Below are positions 15,964 through 26,143 of a stretch of 64,000 bases of DNA, in pieces; the stretch's first letter is position 1; every line of letters starts with the position of its first letter. The notes under the pieces were generated by a model. It ran no database searches and was not told where the DNA came from. It saw only the letters and a list, made by a program, of their open reading frames with translations. Source of the DNA: Nitrospira sp. (lineage in GTDB: Bacteria; Nitrospirota; Nitrospiria; Nitrospirales; UBA8639); the NCBI GenBank assembly GCA_024760505.1, contig CP058931.1, forward strand, positions 1,064,001 to 1,128,000. The letters run 5' to 3'. Position numbers and translations under genes: made by a program.

Positions 15964-17373
15964 GTGCCGTTACTATTAACATCTGTGAATAATATTGTGA
16001 ATAAGTTGAATTTACCTAACATTAACAATGATAAAGTCTGGGTGGACGTGTTGAATTTTGTCAGCCCTCGGGTGGGAGATGACACCATTGAAACATGGTT
16101 TCAACCTTTGGTTTTAGAGAGTCTTACGGAAGATCAGGTTCATATCCGTGTTCCCAATAGATTTTTTGGGGAATGGTTAGGGAGAAACTATAAAGATTTA
16201 CTCAAAGAGGCCTTTCAGCATGTCGAAGGGGTGAATCCGGCAGAGATTGTTTTTGTCATGAAAGAGCAGGATGGAGACGGAGAACCATCGCCTCAACTCA
16301 AAACTGAAGTTCGAGAAAACCGCGTGCCCGCTCAACTTCAACGGGTGAGACGTCAACCTCTTCCCAACCCCAAATATACCTTTAAAAACTTTGTCGTGGG
16401 AGCGAGTAATCAATTTGCACATGCCGCTTGTCTTGCTGTCGCAGAATCACCTGCCAAAGCGTATAACCCGTTATTCATTTATGGCGGGGTAGGGCTGGGG
16501 AAAACACATCTTCTCAACTCTATAGGAAATTATATTGCTGATCATGGCGATCTCCGTATTGCCTATGTCACGACAGAGCAATTCACGAATGAGGTCATTA
16601 ATTCCATCCGCTATGACAAAATGATTGAATTGAGAAGGCGATACAGAAATGTGGACATGCTGCTCATTGACGATATTCAATTTTTAGCAGGGAAAGAACG
16701 GACACAAGAGGAATTTTTTCACACATTTAATTCTCTCTATGAAGCTGGAAAACAGATCGTATTGTCGAGTGACCGTTTTCCCAAAGAAATGCCTTCAATG
16801 GAAGAACGGCTTCGGTCGCGCTTTGAGTGGGGACTGATTGCCGATCTTCAACCACCTGATGTCGAAACTCGAATTGCCATTCTCAGAAAAAAATCGGAAG
16901 AAGAAGGTATCGCCATCAATGAGGAAGTCATCCAGTTGTTGGCAGCGAATTTAAAAAGCAATATTCGTGAAATTGAAGGGGCACTGATTCGACTTGGCGC
17001 CTATGCATCTCTCACGGGTCAAAAAATCACTGCGGACATGGCCAAACACATCCTCCGTGATCTTCTTGGTGGAAAACGGAAGGTGATCACAACGGAGGAT
17101 ATACAAGAAGTGGTCGCCAATCGGTTCCATGTCAAGATATCCGACTTGAAGTCGAAACGACGAACGAAAACCTTAGTGTTTCCTCGCCAAATTGCGATGT
17201 TTCTCAGCCGCGATATGACGGACTCCTCCTTTCCGGAAATAGGAAGAGACTTCGGGGGAAAAGATCATACAACAATTATTCATGCTTGTAAGCAAATGCA
17301 AAAGGCTCAGGAAACGGATTCCACCCTTCGAGCCACAATCGAAAGCCTGAAAGAAGAAATCGGCAAGGGATAA
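15964..17373 (+). CDS. dnaA: chromosomal replication initiator protein DnaA
   Basis: DnaA binds DnaA boxes and opens the origin. The 469 residues comprise the N-terminal oligomerisation domain (IETWFQPLVLESL), a linker near 90-135 and the AAA+ domain with Walker A GGVGLGKTH near 174-182 and Walker B MLLIDDIQF. Domain IV ends with the DnaA signature (IGRDFGGKDHTTIIHA). The chosen GTG gives MPLLLTSVNNIV; in-frame GTG codons at residues 8 and 12 are alternatives. The oriC tract upstream probably also regulates its promoter. Confidence 0.97.
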   Translation: MPLLLTSVNNIVNKLNLPNINNDKVWVDVLNFVSPRVGDDTIETWFQPLVLESLTEDQVHIRVPNRFFGEWLGRNYKDLLKEAFQHVEGVNPAEIVFVMKEQDGDGEPSPQLKTEVRENRVPAQLQRVRRQPLPNPKYTFKNFVVGASNQFAHAACLAVAESPAKAYNPLFIYGGVGLGKTHLLNSIGNYIADHGDLRIAYVTTEQFTNEVINSIRYDKMIELRRRYRNVDMLLIDDIQFLAGKERTQEEFFHTFNSLYEAGKQIVLSSDRFPKEMPSMEERLRSRFEWGLIADLQPPDVETRIAILRKKSEEEGIAINEEVIQLLAANLKSNIREIEGALIRLGAYASLTGQKITADMAKHILRDLLGGKRKVITTEDIQEVVANRFHVKISDLKSKRRTKTLVFPRQIAMFLSRDMTDSSFPEIGRDFGGKDHTTIIHACKQMQKAQETDSTLRATIESLKEEIGKG

Positions 17374-17395
17374 CACCACCGTTTATAGGACACCT

Positions 17396-18520
17396 ATGAA
17401 AATTCAAATAACCAGGGAGGATTTGTTAACCGCACTCCAACGCGTGCAGGGAGTGGTGGAGAAGCGGAATACCATGCCTATCCTGGCGAATATTCTGTTG
17501 GAAGCCAAGCCGGAAGGTCTGGACATTGTGGCCACTGATTTGGAAATCGGCATGAGAGGGCTCTATAAAGCCACGGTCCATGAGCCCGGGTCGGTCACAT
17601 TTTCCGCTCGAACGCTTTTTGATATTTTGAAAGAAATCCGGCATTCCGACATTGAATTGGTCGTGGGAGAAAATAATTGGGTGACGGTGAAGGCTGGAAA
17701 AAGCCAATTTCGAGTGGTGGGCTTACCCAGTAAGGATTACCCTGCCCTTCCAACTATTGAACGGGAAGGGTTGATGGCGCTCCCCGCCCAAGGATTGTTG
17801 CAGCTTCTGAAAAAGACCGTCTTTGCCGTGGGGGAAAAAGATACGCGATATGTGTTAAACGGTCTTCTTCTTACTCTGATTCCTTCGGGAGCCACCGTGA
17901 CCCTTCGTTTGGTGGGAACCGACGGGCATCGATTGGCCTGGGCTGAGCAGGAAGTGACTCCCGAGAAAGCGGCTATCCCCCCGGCAGAAATTAAGGTCAT
18001 TATTCCCAAAAAAGCCGCCATAGAAATCCGGCGACTCTTGGAAGAAGACGACGAACAACCGTTCCTTGGGTTTACGAAAAATATGTTGATCTTTCGGAAA
18101 AGCGGGTTGGTGTTAACCTCCCGGATTATGGAAGGGACTTATCCCAACTACCAGCAGGTGGTACCGAAAGAAAGCTCCAAAAAAGTTACCGTCAACAAGT
18201 CCGATTTGGAGGGTGCCCTTCGGAGAGTGGCAATCCTTTCGAAAGATAAAGCCCATGCCGTAAAACTGTCCATCAATCCCGATCACATTCATCTTTCTTC
18301 AAAAAGCCCGGATTTAGGGGAAGCGGATGAAGACATCCCGGCTAAATTTGTGGGAGAAAGTTTTTCCACAGGATTCAATGCCAGGTATTTCCTGGATGTG
18401 TTATCCGTCATTGAAACGGAAACGCTGACCCTTCAAATGGAAACACCCTTAAGCCCGTGTTTGATTCAAGAGCAGGGCAATCCCACGTTCAAAGCCGTGG
18501 TGATGCCCGTGAAGGTTTGA
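17396..18520 (+). CDS. dnaN: DNA polymerase III beta subunit (sliding clamp)
   Basis: The clamp encircles DNA and tethers the polymerase. The 374 residues show three repeated clamp domains, the start MKIQITREDLLTALQRVQGV, the motif GTDGHRLAWAE near 177-187 and the C-terminal end KAVVMPVKV, close to the family's MPMR(L/V) end. It follows dnaA after 22 bases, the standard pair. Confidence 0.97.
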   Translation: MKIQITREDLLTALQRVQGVVEKRNTMPILANILLEAKPEGLDIVATDLEIGMRGLYKATVHEPGSVTFSARTLFDILKEIRHSDIELVVGENNWVTVKAGKSQFRVVGLPSKDYPALPTIEREGLMALPAQGLLQLLKKTVFAVGEKDTRYVLNGLLLTLIPSGATVTLRLVGTDGHRLAWAEQEVTPEKAAIPPAEIKVIIPKKAAIEIRRLLEEDDEQPFLGFTKNMLIFRKSGLVLTSRIMEGTYPNYQQVVPKESSKKVTVNKSDLEGALRRVAILSKDKAHAVKLSINPDHIHLSSKSPDLGEADEDIPAKFVGESFSTGFNARYFLDVLSVIETETLTLQMETPLSPCLIQEQGNPTFKAVVMPVKV

Positions 18521-18576
18521 CGGATTTGACCCAACAGACATTCCTTCTTCCACACGCAGTTAAAGCCTAAAATTGT

Positions 18577-21081
18577 ATGGAATCCGCAAAAAACCCTAGC
18601 CAAGAATCTGCCCCCTCTGCAGACCGCCAACATTCGGATGCTCGGTACGATGCCGATCAGATCCGGGTCCTGGAAGGACTGGAAGCGGTTCAAAAACGAC
18701 CGGCCATGTATATCGGCAGCACGGGGGTCGATGGTCTGCACCACATGGTGTATGAGGTTGTTGATAATAGTGTGGATGAACACATGGCCGGCTATGGAAA
18801 TGAAATACAGGTCGTGCTCCAAGTGGATGGCAGTGTCATGGTTTCGGATAATGGAAGAGGGATCCCCACCGGCATGCATTCCACCCAGAAAAAATCGGCC
18901 GCTGAAGTCGCATTGACCGTCCTCCATGCGGGCGGAAAATTTGAGGAGGGTGCCTATAAAGTCTCGGGTGGGTTACATGGCGTAGGCATATCGGTCGTGA
19001 ATGCCCTCTCGGAATGGTTGGAGTTGGAAATTTGGCAAAATGGGGAAGTTTTCGAACAACGGTATCAACGTGGGAAGCCGCAAACTCCATTAACGGTCGC
19101 AGGGATCACCAAAAAACGCGGAACGAAAGTCATTTTTAAGCCGGATCCCCTCATTTTTGAAACCGTCGAATTCAGTTTTGATGTCCTGGCTCAACGACTT
19201 CGGGAGTTGGCCTTTCTCAATAAAGGCTTGGAGATTTGTTTACGGGATGACCGGACGGGCAAAGAAAAGGAGCAGGTGTTTTGTTACATAGGAGGGATTG
19301 TCTCCTTCGTGGAACATTTGAATGAAGCCAAATCCCCCATTCATCCTCCCATTGTCGTGGAAGTGGAAAAACCCGAAATGATTCTCCAGTTGGCCCTTCA
19401 ATATAACGAAGGGTATTCAGAGAATCTCTATTCCTTTGCCAATAATATTAATACCCGTGAGGGCGGCACGCATCTCATTGGATTTAAGTCAGCCTTGACG
19501 CGCACTATCAATAGTTACGCCACTGCCAATGATTTGTTTAAAAAAGATTCGGAATCGCTGAGCGGAGAAGATGTTCGAGAAGGGTTAACCGCCGTAGTGA
19601 GCGTGAAAATCCGCAATCCGCAATTTGAGGGCCAGACCAAAGCCAAATTAGGCAATAGTGAGGTCAAGGGCATTGTGGAGTCGGCCGTCAATGAAGCCTT
19701 GGGATCGTACCTGGAAGAAAATCCCTCGGTGGCCAAAAAAATCGTCGGGAAGTCTGTGGATGCCGCACGGGCCAGGGAAGCCGCCAGAAAAGCCAAAGAA
19801 CTGATTCGAAGGAAAGGGGCGTTGGATGGCGGGTCACTTCCAGGAAAATTGGCTGACTGCTCCGAAAAGGATCCCCAATTCAGTGAACTCTATCTTGTGG
19901 AGGGTGATTCGGCCGGCGGATCGGCGAAGCAGGGGCGTGATCGACGTTCGCAAGCGATCCTTCCTCTCAAGGGCAAGATCCTGAATGTCGAGAAGGCTCG
20001 ATTCGATAAAATGCTCGCCAGTGAGGAAATTCGAACGCTCATCATGGCCATCGGGACCGGAATCGGTCGGCCACGGGAGGACGCGGAAAAAGGCAAGGAA
20101 GATAAAGACGCCTTTGATATCAATCGAGCTCGTTACCACAAAATCATTATCATGACCGATGCGGATGTCGATGGCAGCCATATCCGGACTCTTCTCCTGA
20201 CCTTCTTTTTCAGACAGATGCCGGAACTGATCGAGCGGGGCTATATCTACATTGCTCAGCCTCCCTTGTTTAAAGTTAAAAAAGGGAAAGGCGAGAAGTA
20301 TCTCAAGGACGAAGCGGCGATGAATACCTATCTGTCTAATCTCGCCGTGGAGGATACCCAACTCTTTCTTCCGGAACAAAACGAATTTGTGACGAGGGAT
20401 GAACTCATCCCGATATTAGATAAGTTGGTGGCCTTTGAAGGGCTCTTAACCCGTCAGGGGCAAAAGCAAATAGAGCCGGCGCTGCTCCGCGTGTTAGTGG
20501 ATTTTCCGGAATTAACCAAAGATTTGTTAAAAAACCGTGGCGACTTGGAAGTATTGATCGAGGAAGCCACACGCCGGCTTCGCCTGGCATTCCCCGAAGG
20601 AACCGTGGACCTGACGATTCAGACCGATGAAGAGCATCAGGCCCATCACATTCTGTGTCGGGTGGCAGGGAATGGCAGTCAGAAATTTTTGAATCTGACT
20701 CACGACATGGTGGGATCTGCAGATTTCAGGGAATTACAAAAAATTGCTCCTTCGGCTTTGGGATTGGGGCGACCACCCTACCGCTTAAAACGCAAAGAGA
20801 TCGAAACGGAATTTTCCACCAGTCAGGATCTCGTGACAGAGTTTTTAGAAACCGGGAAAAAGGGTATGTCCATTCAGCGATACAAGGGGTTGGGCGAGAT
20901 GAATCCGACGCAATTGTGGGACACCACGATGAATCCAGAGACCCGGAGTCTCCTTCAGGTGACCTTAGAAGATACCACGGGAGTGGATGAAATCTTTACC
21001 ATTTTGATGGGTGATGAGGTCGAGCCCCGCCGGAATTTCATTCAAAAGCATGCCCTGGAAGTTCGAAATTTGGATGTCTAG
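18577..21081 (+). CDS. gyrB: DNA gyrase subunit B
   Basis: GyrB is the ATPase and TOPRIM subunit of gyrase. The 834 residues include the GHKL ATPase domain (VVDNSVDEHMAGYG, DNGRGIPTG, HGVGISVVNALS). The TOPRIM motifs are EGDSAGGSAKQGRDR near 449-463 and DADVDGSHIRTLLL. The roughly 165-residue insert before GLGEMNP is the one seen in Gram-negative GyrB. The C-terminal tail is normal. recF, often between dnaN and gyrB, is absent here. Confidence 0.98.
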   Translation: MESAKNPSQESAPSADRQHSDARYDADQIRVLEGLEAVQKRPAMYIGSTGVDGLHHMVYEVVDNSVDEHMAGYGNEIQVVLQVDGSVMVSDNGRGIPTGMHSTQKKSAAEVALTVLHAGGKFEEGAYKVSGGLHGVGISVVNALSEWLELEIWQNGEVFEQRYQRGKPQTPLTVAGITKKRGTKVIFKPDPLIFETVEFSFDVLAQRLRELAFLNKGLEICLRDDRTGKEKEQVFCYIGGIVSFVEHLNEAKSPIHPPIVVEVEKPEMILQLALQYNEGYSENLYSFANNINTREGGTHLIGFKSALTRTINSYATANDLFKKDSESLSGEDVREGLTAVVSVKIRNPQFEGQTKAKLGNSEVKGIVESAVNEALGSYLEENPSVAKKIVGKSVDAARAREAARKAKELIRRKGALDGGSLPGKLADCSEKDPQFSELYLVEGDSAGGSAKQGRDRRSQAILPLKGKILNVEKARFDKMLASEEIRTLIMAIGTGIGRPREDAEKGKEDKDAFDINRARYHKIIIMTDADVDGSHIRTLLLTFFFRQMPELIERGYIYIAQPPLFKVKKGKGEKYLKDEAAMNTYLSNLAVEDTQLFLPEQNEFVTRDELIPILDKLVAFEGLLTRQGQKQIEPALLRVLVDFPELTKDLLKNRGDLEVLIEEATRRLRLAFPEGTVDLTIQTDEEHQAHHILCRVAGNGSQKFLNLTHDMVGSADFRELQKIAPSALGLGRPPYRLKRKEIETEFSTSQDLVTEFLETGKKGMSIQRYKGLGEMNPTQLWDTTMNPETRSLLQVTLEDTTGVDEIFTILMGDEVEPRRNFIQKHALEVRNLDV

Positions 21082-21183
21082 CAGGTGCCTGCGTTTGGTT
21101 GTGTGACCCCGAATGTTGAGCCAGAGTAAATCAAGTCAAAGCGCAGAACATAAAGGGTGATGATCCCTTTCGAGGAGTGACGT

Positions 21184-23685
21184 ATGCCGGTTGAACCACG
21201 TCTGACACAAGTCGCCATTGAAGATGAAATGCGTTTGTCCTATTTGGACTACGCCATGAGCGTCATTGTCGGGCGGGCGTTGCCGGACGTGCGAGACGGG
21301 CTCAAGCCGGTTCATCGCCGCATCCTGTATGGCATGAATGAAATGGGTCTGGCTGCCGGGAAGCCCTACAGGAAATCCGCAAAAATTGTCGGCGAAATCA
21401 TGGGTAACTATCACCCGCATGGTGATTCAGCCATTTACGACACGTTGGTTCGTATGGCCCAGGATTTCAATATGCGGTATCCCCTCGTGGATGGTCAGGG
21501 AAATTATGGATCGGTTGATGGCGATCCACCCGCTGCCATGCGCTACACCGAAGCCCGCCTAACCAAGTTGGCCGAGGAAATGCTGGTCGATATCGACCGG
21601 GAGACCGTCAATTTTACCCCGACGTACGATGAGTCGTCCCAAGAGCCCATTGTGTTACCGGCTCGTATTCCGAATCTGTTAGTTAATGGAGCAGGAGGAA
21701 TCGCGGTCGGGTATGCCACCAATATTCCCACGCATAATTTAGGCGAAGTCGTCGCCGCGCTGATTGCCCTTATTGAACGGCCTGAGGTGACCATTCGCGA
21801 ACTCATGGAATGTATACCCGGCCCGGATTTCCCCACCGCCGGTTTTATTTATGGCACGCAAGGGATCAAAGACGCCTATGAAACGGGACGAGGTCTCCTT
21901 TCTCTTCGGGCGAAAGCCGAAATAGAGGTCGATGAACGTACCGAGCGGTCCCGTATTATCGTGACGGAGCTGCCGTACCAGGTCAACAAGGCCAAGCTGA
22001 TAGAAAAGATCGCCGAACTCATCCACGAAAAACGGGTGGAAGGTATTTCCGATCTTCGCGACGAATCCGACCGGGATGGACTTCGCGTGGTGATCGAACT
22101 TAAGAGGAACGAAAACGCGGCGGTCTTACTGAATCAACTCTATAAACACACCCAGATGCAAACGACCTTCGGGGTCATCATGTTGGCCCTGGTGGGGAAC
22201 CGTCCGGAGGTATTGACCCTCAAACAGATTTTAGCCGCGTTCCTTGAACACCGTAAAGAAGTGGTGATTCGCCGGACGGCGTACGATCTTCGCAAAGCCG
22301 AAGAACGCGCCCACATATTAGAAGGCTTGAGACGGGCCCTGGAGTTTCTGGATGAGGTCATTGCTCTCATCCGTGGAGCGTCTTCTCCGGAAACCGCTCG
22401 CCAGGGCCTGATGAGCCAGTTTACCTTGAGCGAGGTGCAAGCCACGGCCATTCTGGAAATGCGGTTGCAACGCTTAACCCAACTGGAACAGGACAAGCTC
22501 ACACAGGAATATAACGAACTGGTCTCCCGCATTGCCCATTTGCGCACCATATTAGCCTCTGATGCGATGGTGCAACAAATCGTGAAGCAGGAATTAATAG
22601 AGATCAAAGAACAATATTCCGATGAGCGACGAACACAGATCCTTCCTGCCGAAGCCGAGTTACAAATGGAAGATCTCATCGCGGAGGAAGAAGTCGTCGT
22701 CACCATTACGCATGCCGGTTATATTAAACGGAATGCCGTTTCCATCTACCGGGCCCAACGCCGTGGTGGAAAAGGAAAAGTCGGCATGGGGGTCAAAGAA
22801 GAGGACTTTGTTGAGCAAATCTTTACCGCCTCAACGCATGATTACCTGCTGTTCTTTACCGATGCCGGGCGCGTGTACTGGCTTAAAGTGTATCAATTGC
22901 CCGATGTCGGGCGGTCCAGCAAAGGGAAAGCCATTGTGAATTTGTTGACCATCAGCCAGGGCGAGCGGGTCACCGCGACCCTGCCGGTCCGGGTGTTTGC
23001 CGAAGACCAGTATGTCGTGATGGCGACGCAAAAAGGCTATATCAAAAAAACCGATTTGGCTGCATTCAGCCATCCCCGGCAGGGCGGGATTATTGCGTTG
23101 ACCCTGGAGGAAGGCGACCGGCTCATCGGCGTGGATATCACCGATGGCACGAGAGAAATTCTCCTGGGCACCCGAATGGGCATTGTCATTCGCTTTCGTG
23201 AGGAAGATGTCCGTCCGGTGGGACGAACAGCCCGTGGAGTCAGGGGCATCACTTTGGCCAAGAGCAATGAGGTCATCGGGATGGTGACGATTACCAGTCA
23301 AACGCAATCCTCCATTCTGACTGTCACCGAACGCGGGTATGGTAAGCGAACACAGGTGGAGGAATATCGGCTCCAATCACGGGCGGGCAAAGGCGTCATC
23401 AGCGTCAAAGTTACGGAGAAAAACGGGCCGGCCATTTCGTTCCATCAAGTCTGGGAAACCGATGAAATCATGCTCATGTCCGCAGAGGGCATGATCCTTC
23501 GCACCCGAATGGGAGATATCAGGGAAATCGGACGCAATGCCCAAGGGGTACGACTGATCCACTTGCCCGATGACGATCGGGTGGTGGGCGTCGCCAAGCT
23601 CGCCGAGACAGATGAAGGCGATCTGTCCGAACCGGATGAACTTAATGGCGAGATGCCAGATGAACCGGCTGCCCCAACCGAATAA
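21184..23685 (+). CDS. gyrA: DNA gyrase subunit A
   Basis: GyrA cuts and rejoins DNA. The 833 residues show the start with DYAMSVIVGRALPDVRDGL and the quinolone-region stretch HPHGDSAIYDTLVRMAQ near 79-95. The catalytic Tyr is in AAMRYTEARL near 120, and the GyrA box QRRGGKG lies near 523, which marks it as gyrase rather than topoisomerase IV. The C-terminal beta-pinwheel is followed by an acidic tail. A strong Shine-Dalgarno (GAGGAG) precedes the ATG. Confidence 0.98.
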   Translation: MPVEPRLTQVAIEDEMRLSYLDYAMSVIVGRALPDVRDGLKPVHRRILYGMNEMGLAAGKPYRKSAKIVGEIMGNYHPHGDSAIYDTLVRMAQDFNMRYPLVDGQGNYGSVDGDPPAAMRYTEARLTKLAEEMLVDIDRETVNFTPTYDESSQEPIVLPARIPNLLVNGAGGIAVGYATNIPTHNLGEVVAALIALIERPEVTIRELMECIPGPDFPTAGFIYGTQGIKDAYETGRGLLSLRAKAEIEVDERTERSRIIVTELPYQVNKAKLIEKIAELIHEKRVEGISDLRDESDRDGLRVVIELKRNENAAVLLNQLYKHTQMQTTFGVIMLALVGNRPEVLTLKQILAAFLEHRKEVVIRRTAYDLRKAEERAHILEGLRRALEFLDEVIALIRGASSPETARQGLMSQFTLSEVQATAILEMRLQRLTQLEQDKLTQEYNELVSRIAHLRTILASDAMVQQIVKQELIEIKEQYSDERRTQILPAEAELQMEDLIAEEEVVVTITHAGYIKRNAVSIYRAQRRGGKGKVGMGVKEEDFVEQIFTASTHDYLLFFTDAGRVYWLKVYQLPDVGRSSKGKAIVNLLTISQGERVTATLPVRVFAEDQYVVMATQKGYIKKTDLAAFSHPRQGGIIALTLEEGDRLIGVDITDGTREILLGTRMGIVIRFREEDVRPVGRTARGVRGITLAKSNEVIGMVTITSQTQSSILTVTERGYGKRTQVEEYRLQSRAGKGVISVKVTEKNGPAISFHQVWETDEIMLMSAEGMILRTRMGDIREIGRNAQGVRLIHLPDDDRVVGVAKLAETDEGDLSEPDELNGEMPDEPAAPTE

Positions 23686-23750
23686 GTTCACGCGAACTTC
23701 TCAAAACAGCAAACCGAAGACGCCGGTGTGTTCCGAGATGACCAGAGAAA

Positions 23751-24473
23751 ATGAACGGTCATCTCACCTGCGTGTTCTTTCTCAATCTCTCCCCCGCTTA
23801 CATCTTCCCCGGCTCACGGGAGGAAGCAGAAAAAAGCGATTGCCTGAGGGAAGGTCTTAGGTTGGATTCCCCTCACAAAGCCCCTGACCAACCAGCAAGG
23901 CGCAAAAAGTTTGATCCTATCGTCATAATGGGATTAGGCATTTTGATCGGAGGGATTTTTGTCATCTCCCTCGGCATGTTCCTCTCCCGGCCGGACCGGT
24001 CCATCCCGCCCTATAGTATCGGAGCTCAGGAGGGATCGCTGGTGGCCGTCCACGTGCCTCCCTATACCAGTGATCCCGAAATACAAACCCTGGTTAGGCG
24101 GTTTGGCGATGTCGGCAGGGCCACCCGTGATTTCGCCGACATGAAAATCCGCCCCACCACTCCGGATGATCCTCGCGGACGATACCAAACTCTACAAGTC
24201 ATCATCTTTTCGGACCCATTCTGGACGGAGCCGGATAACCTTCATCGGTATGTCGCCAATGAGGTCGATGACGATTCGGAAAAAACCTTTCGGAAAAACT
24301 TTGAAGCGGCTGTGCGAGCTGGGTATCGTGCCGATGCGGAGGGTCAGGCGGGATGGATCGGCCCCTGGAACCGGAGCGGGTCAAAAGATCGAACGCTTAC
24401 GATGCAGTGGGTGTTTCAAGAGACGTGGGAGGAGGCAAGTCCTCATGCTCAGACGTCTTCCCCGGCTCCCTAG
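23751..24473 (+). CDS. membrane-anchored protein of unknown function
   Basis: No family was recognised. The 240-residue frame has a polar N-terminal part, one clear membrane segment (IVIMGLGILIGGIFVISLGMF at about 57-77) and a soluble domain of about 160 residues with YQTLQVIIFSDPFW and GYRADAEGQAGWIGPW. The first 50 residues are unlike a normal signal, so the true start may be a later codon. Its 3' end overlaps the end of the opposite-strand dciA by 77 bases. The neighbourhood is otherwise DNA replication. Confidence 0.6.
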   Translation: MNGHLTCVFFLNLSPAYIFPGSREEAEKSDCLREGLRLDSPHKAPDQPARRKKFDPIVIMGLGILIGGIFVISLGMFLSRPDRSIPPYSIGAQEGSLVAVHVPPYTSDPEIQTLVRRFGDVGRATRDFADMKIRPTTPDDPRGRYQTLQVIIFSDPFWTEPDNLHRYVANEVDDDSEKTFRKNFEAAVRAGYRADAEGQAGWIGPWNRSGSKDRTLTMQWVFQETWEEASPHAQTSSPAP

Positions 24474-24933
24474 TCGAGGGCGATGATTCAGCAAGGGCTT
24501 TAGTGATAGTCTGAGAAAGGATGGTCTGGAGGTCAGGATTACTCAGGCGTTTGGCTAAGCCGGTGGCAAAGGGCGACGGTTCACCGACAAAATCAGGAGG
24601 GTCTTGGGGTAGTGGATCCGGTTGAGGCGGGGCTTGTGGAATGGAGCCGATGCGTAAAACGACCTCGGTTAAGCCCAGTTCCGGCATCATTGAATGAATG
24701 GCTTCCAAAATGGCCGGCCTTAGAAACATAAGCTGCTGAAGCCAAATCGAGTTATCCGCTACCAGATGCAATTTTTTAAAGCGGATGCTCTCAGGGTAGG
24801 AATGTTTGGCCATGGTCGCACCCACAAGATGCTCCCACTCCTGTTGGAGTTGAACCTCAGACAATTTGAGACCGAGAGGATTACCTTTGGAAAAATCTTG
24901 AATAAGACTCTGGATCGACTCAAAATAACTCAT
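24397..24933 (-). CDS. dciA: DciA-family protein (DUF721), helicase operator
   Basis: DciA is the ancestral bacterial factor that helps load the replicative helicase DnaB where DnaC/DnaI is missing. The 178-residue protein has the DUF721 domain at about 12-90, with LSEVQLQQEWEHLVGATMAKHS and KLHLVADNSIWLQQLMFLRP. A proline-rich, acidic, disordered C-terminal tail follows. It lies near dnaA-gyrA, as in many genomes. The last 77 bases overlap the convergent membrane-protein gene. Confidence 0.82.
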   Translation of the reverse strand: MSYFESIQSLIQDFSKGNPLGLKLSEVQLQQEWEHLVGATMAKHSYPESIRFKKLHLVADNSIWLQQLMFLRPAILEAIHSMMPELGLTEVVLRIGSIPQAPPQPDPLPQDPPDFVGEPSPFATGLAKRLSNPDLQTILSQTITKALAESSPSTREPGKTSEHEDLPPPTSLETPTAS

Positions 24934-25096
24934 CGTGAAAACATTGTACCGTATTGCACGGAGTGATTCATCCGCCTAAGACTGACACGTGGTGTCTTCT
25001 TGACCCTAGGAAGAGATTATTTACGCGAGGCAGGCAACGGAACGAAAAAGTAAAAATGACAGCCAGATCATTCCATGCAACAAGATATAATTAGCT

Positions 25097-25576
25097 ATGG
25101 TCAAACAAAAAACAGACTCCTCCAATAAAGTCCTCAGCACCAACCGCAAGGCCTTCTATGACTACATGATAGAAGAGAAGGTCGAAGCTGGTATCGTCCT
25201 GGTCGGGACCGAAGTCAAAGCCTTACGGGAGGGCCGGCTGAATCTGAAGGAGAGTTACGCCGCCATCATCAATGGCAAAGCCATTCTGCATAATTGCCAT
25301 ATCGGCACCTACAGCCACGGCAATCAAATGAATCACGAGCCCCTACGCGCCAGAACCCTGCTGTTGCATAAGAGAGAAATCGAGCGGTTGGCCGAAAAAG
25401 TCCAGCAGAAAGGACTCACCCTCATCCCGCTCCGGCTCTATTTCAATGATAGAGGGCGTGTCAAGTTGGAACTCGCCCTTGGGCGCGGGAAGAAAAATTA
25501 CGACCGGCGGGAGACCATCAAAAAGCGGGAAGCCGGCCGCGAAATCGACAGAGCCATGAAAGAGTCCCGCTCTTAG
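25097..25576 (+). CDS. smpB: SsrA-binding protein SmpB
   Basis: SmpB carries tmRNA to stalled ribosomes for trans-translation. The 159 residues have the OB-fold core (AGIVLVGTEVKALREGRLNLKESYA near 30-55), the conserved GRVKLELALGRGKKNYDRRE and the basic C-terminal tail. No Shine-Dalgarno is visible; a TATAAT at 25086-25091 ends 5 bases before the ATG, so the message might be almost leaderless, though no good -35 exists. A second copy of its last 63 codons lies 765 bases downstream. No tmRNA gene was found beside it. Confidence 0.96.
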   Translation: MVKQKTDSSNKVLSTNRKAFYDYMIEEKVEAGIVLVGTEVKALREGRLNLKESYAAIINGKAILHNCHIGTYSHGNQMNHEPLRARTLLLHKREIERLAEKVQQKGLTLIPLRLYFNDRGRVKLELALGRGKKNYDRRETIKKREAGREIDRAMKESRS

Positions 25577-25770
25577 AAATCTGTCGCGTTTCCCCGGCAA
25601 TCGGAACCTGGGCAAATGACGGCAGAACCCCCTTCCTTGGACCTTCCTGGAAATATTTCCATAGCGGCTTGGCTGGTGTTATTTCCAAAAGATGTTGGGG
25701 CAGGGAATTGGGCGCCTATTTATAGTCATTCCAATAAACTTCCACTTTGTTTAGGAGCAAAAAAACGCAA

Positions 25771-25959
25771 GTGCCGGGTTTCGGCCCGGCAGCCGAGCCA
25801 CTTTTGTTCCGGCAAAAGTAGCCAAAACCATTGACGCCCCGCCCGGACTCATCAGATGAGAAGAACGCAGGTCTCGGGAGGGCGGGCCAACTTGCTGTGC
25901 TCAAACAGGGCCCGCCAGTTGATGGGAGCGTTCTTCTCTAGACCCGGGCGGCAGGCGTC
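25771..25959 (+). repeat. structured dispersed repeat, copy A
   Basis: This about 190-base element begins with a small hairpin (CCGGGTTTCGGCCCGG) and a second hairpin around ACTTTTG / CAAAAGT. A large nested structure follows: stem I GACGCC+CCGCCCGG with CCGGGCGG+CA bulge+GGCGTC, stem II GAGAAGAACGC (25858-25868) with GCGTTCTTCTC (25928-25938), and stem III GGCGGGCC with GGCCCGCC. Copy B and a reverse-strand copy C keep all stems. No protein gene was found from 25577 to 26865; that stretch is this repeat, its duplicate and short unique DNA. Confidence 0.85.
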
Positions 25960-26143
25960 AGTCAAAGGGGAAAAGGATGGCCTGAGGGGCTTAGGGAGCC
26001 CCCTATCGCAATTCAGGATGTGCTAGGGGTGTTGTGGGCGTTCACCGGTTTGACAGCAGCAAATAATGGTGTCTCACTAACAAACAAGATTTCGGAAATT
26101 ATTTGGAAAGACCATATTCAACAGTCTTGCACAAAAAAAAAAG

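Noticed and set aside
25577..26143. Possible tmRNA gene (ssrA) next to smpB
   Set aside because: No tRNA-like ends, T-arm or tag-coding frame could be found; the DNA is explained by the repeat and unique spacer.
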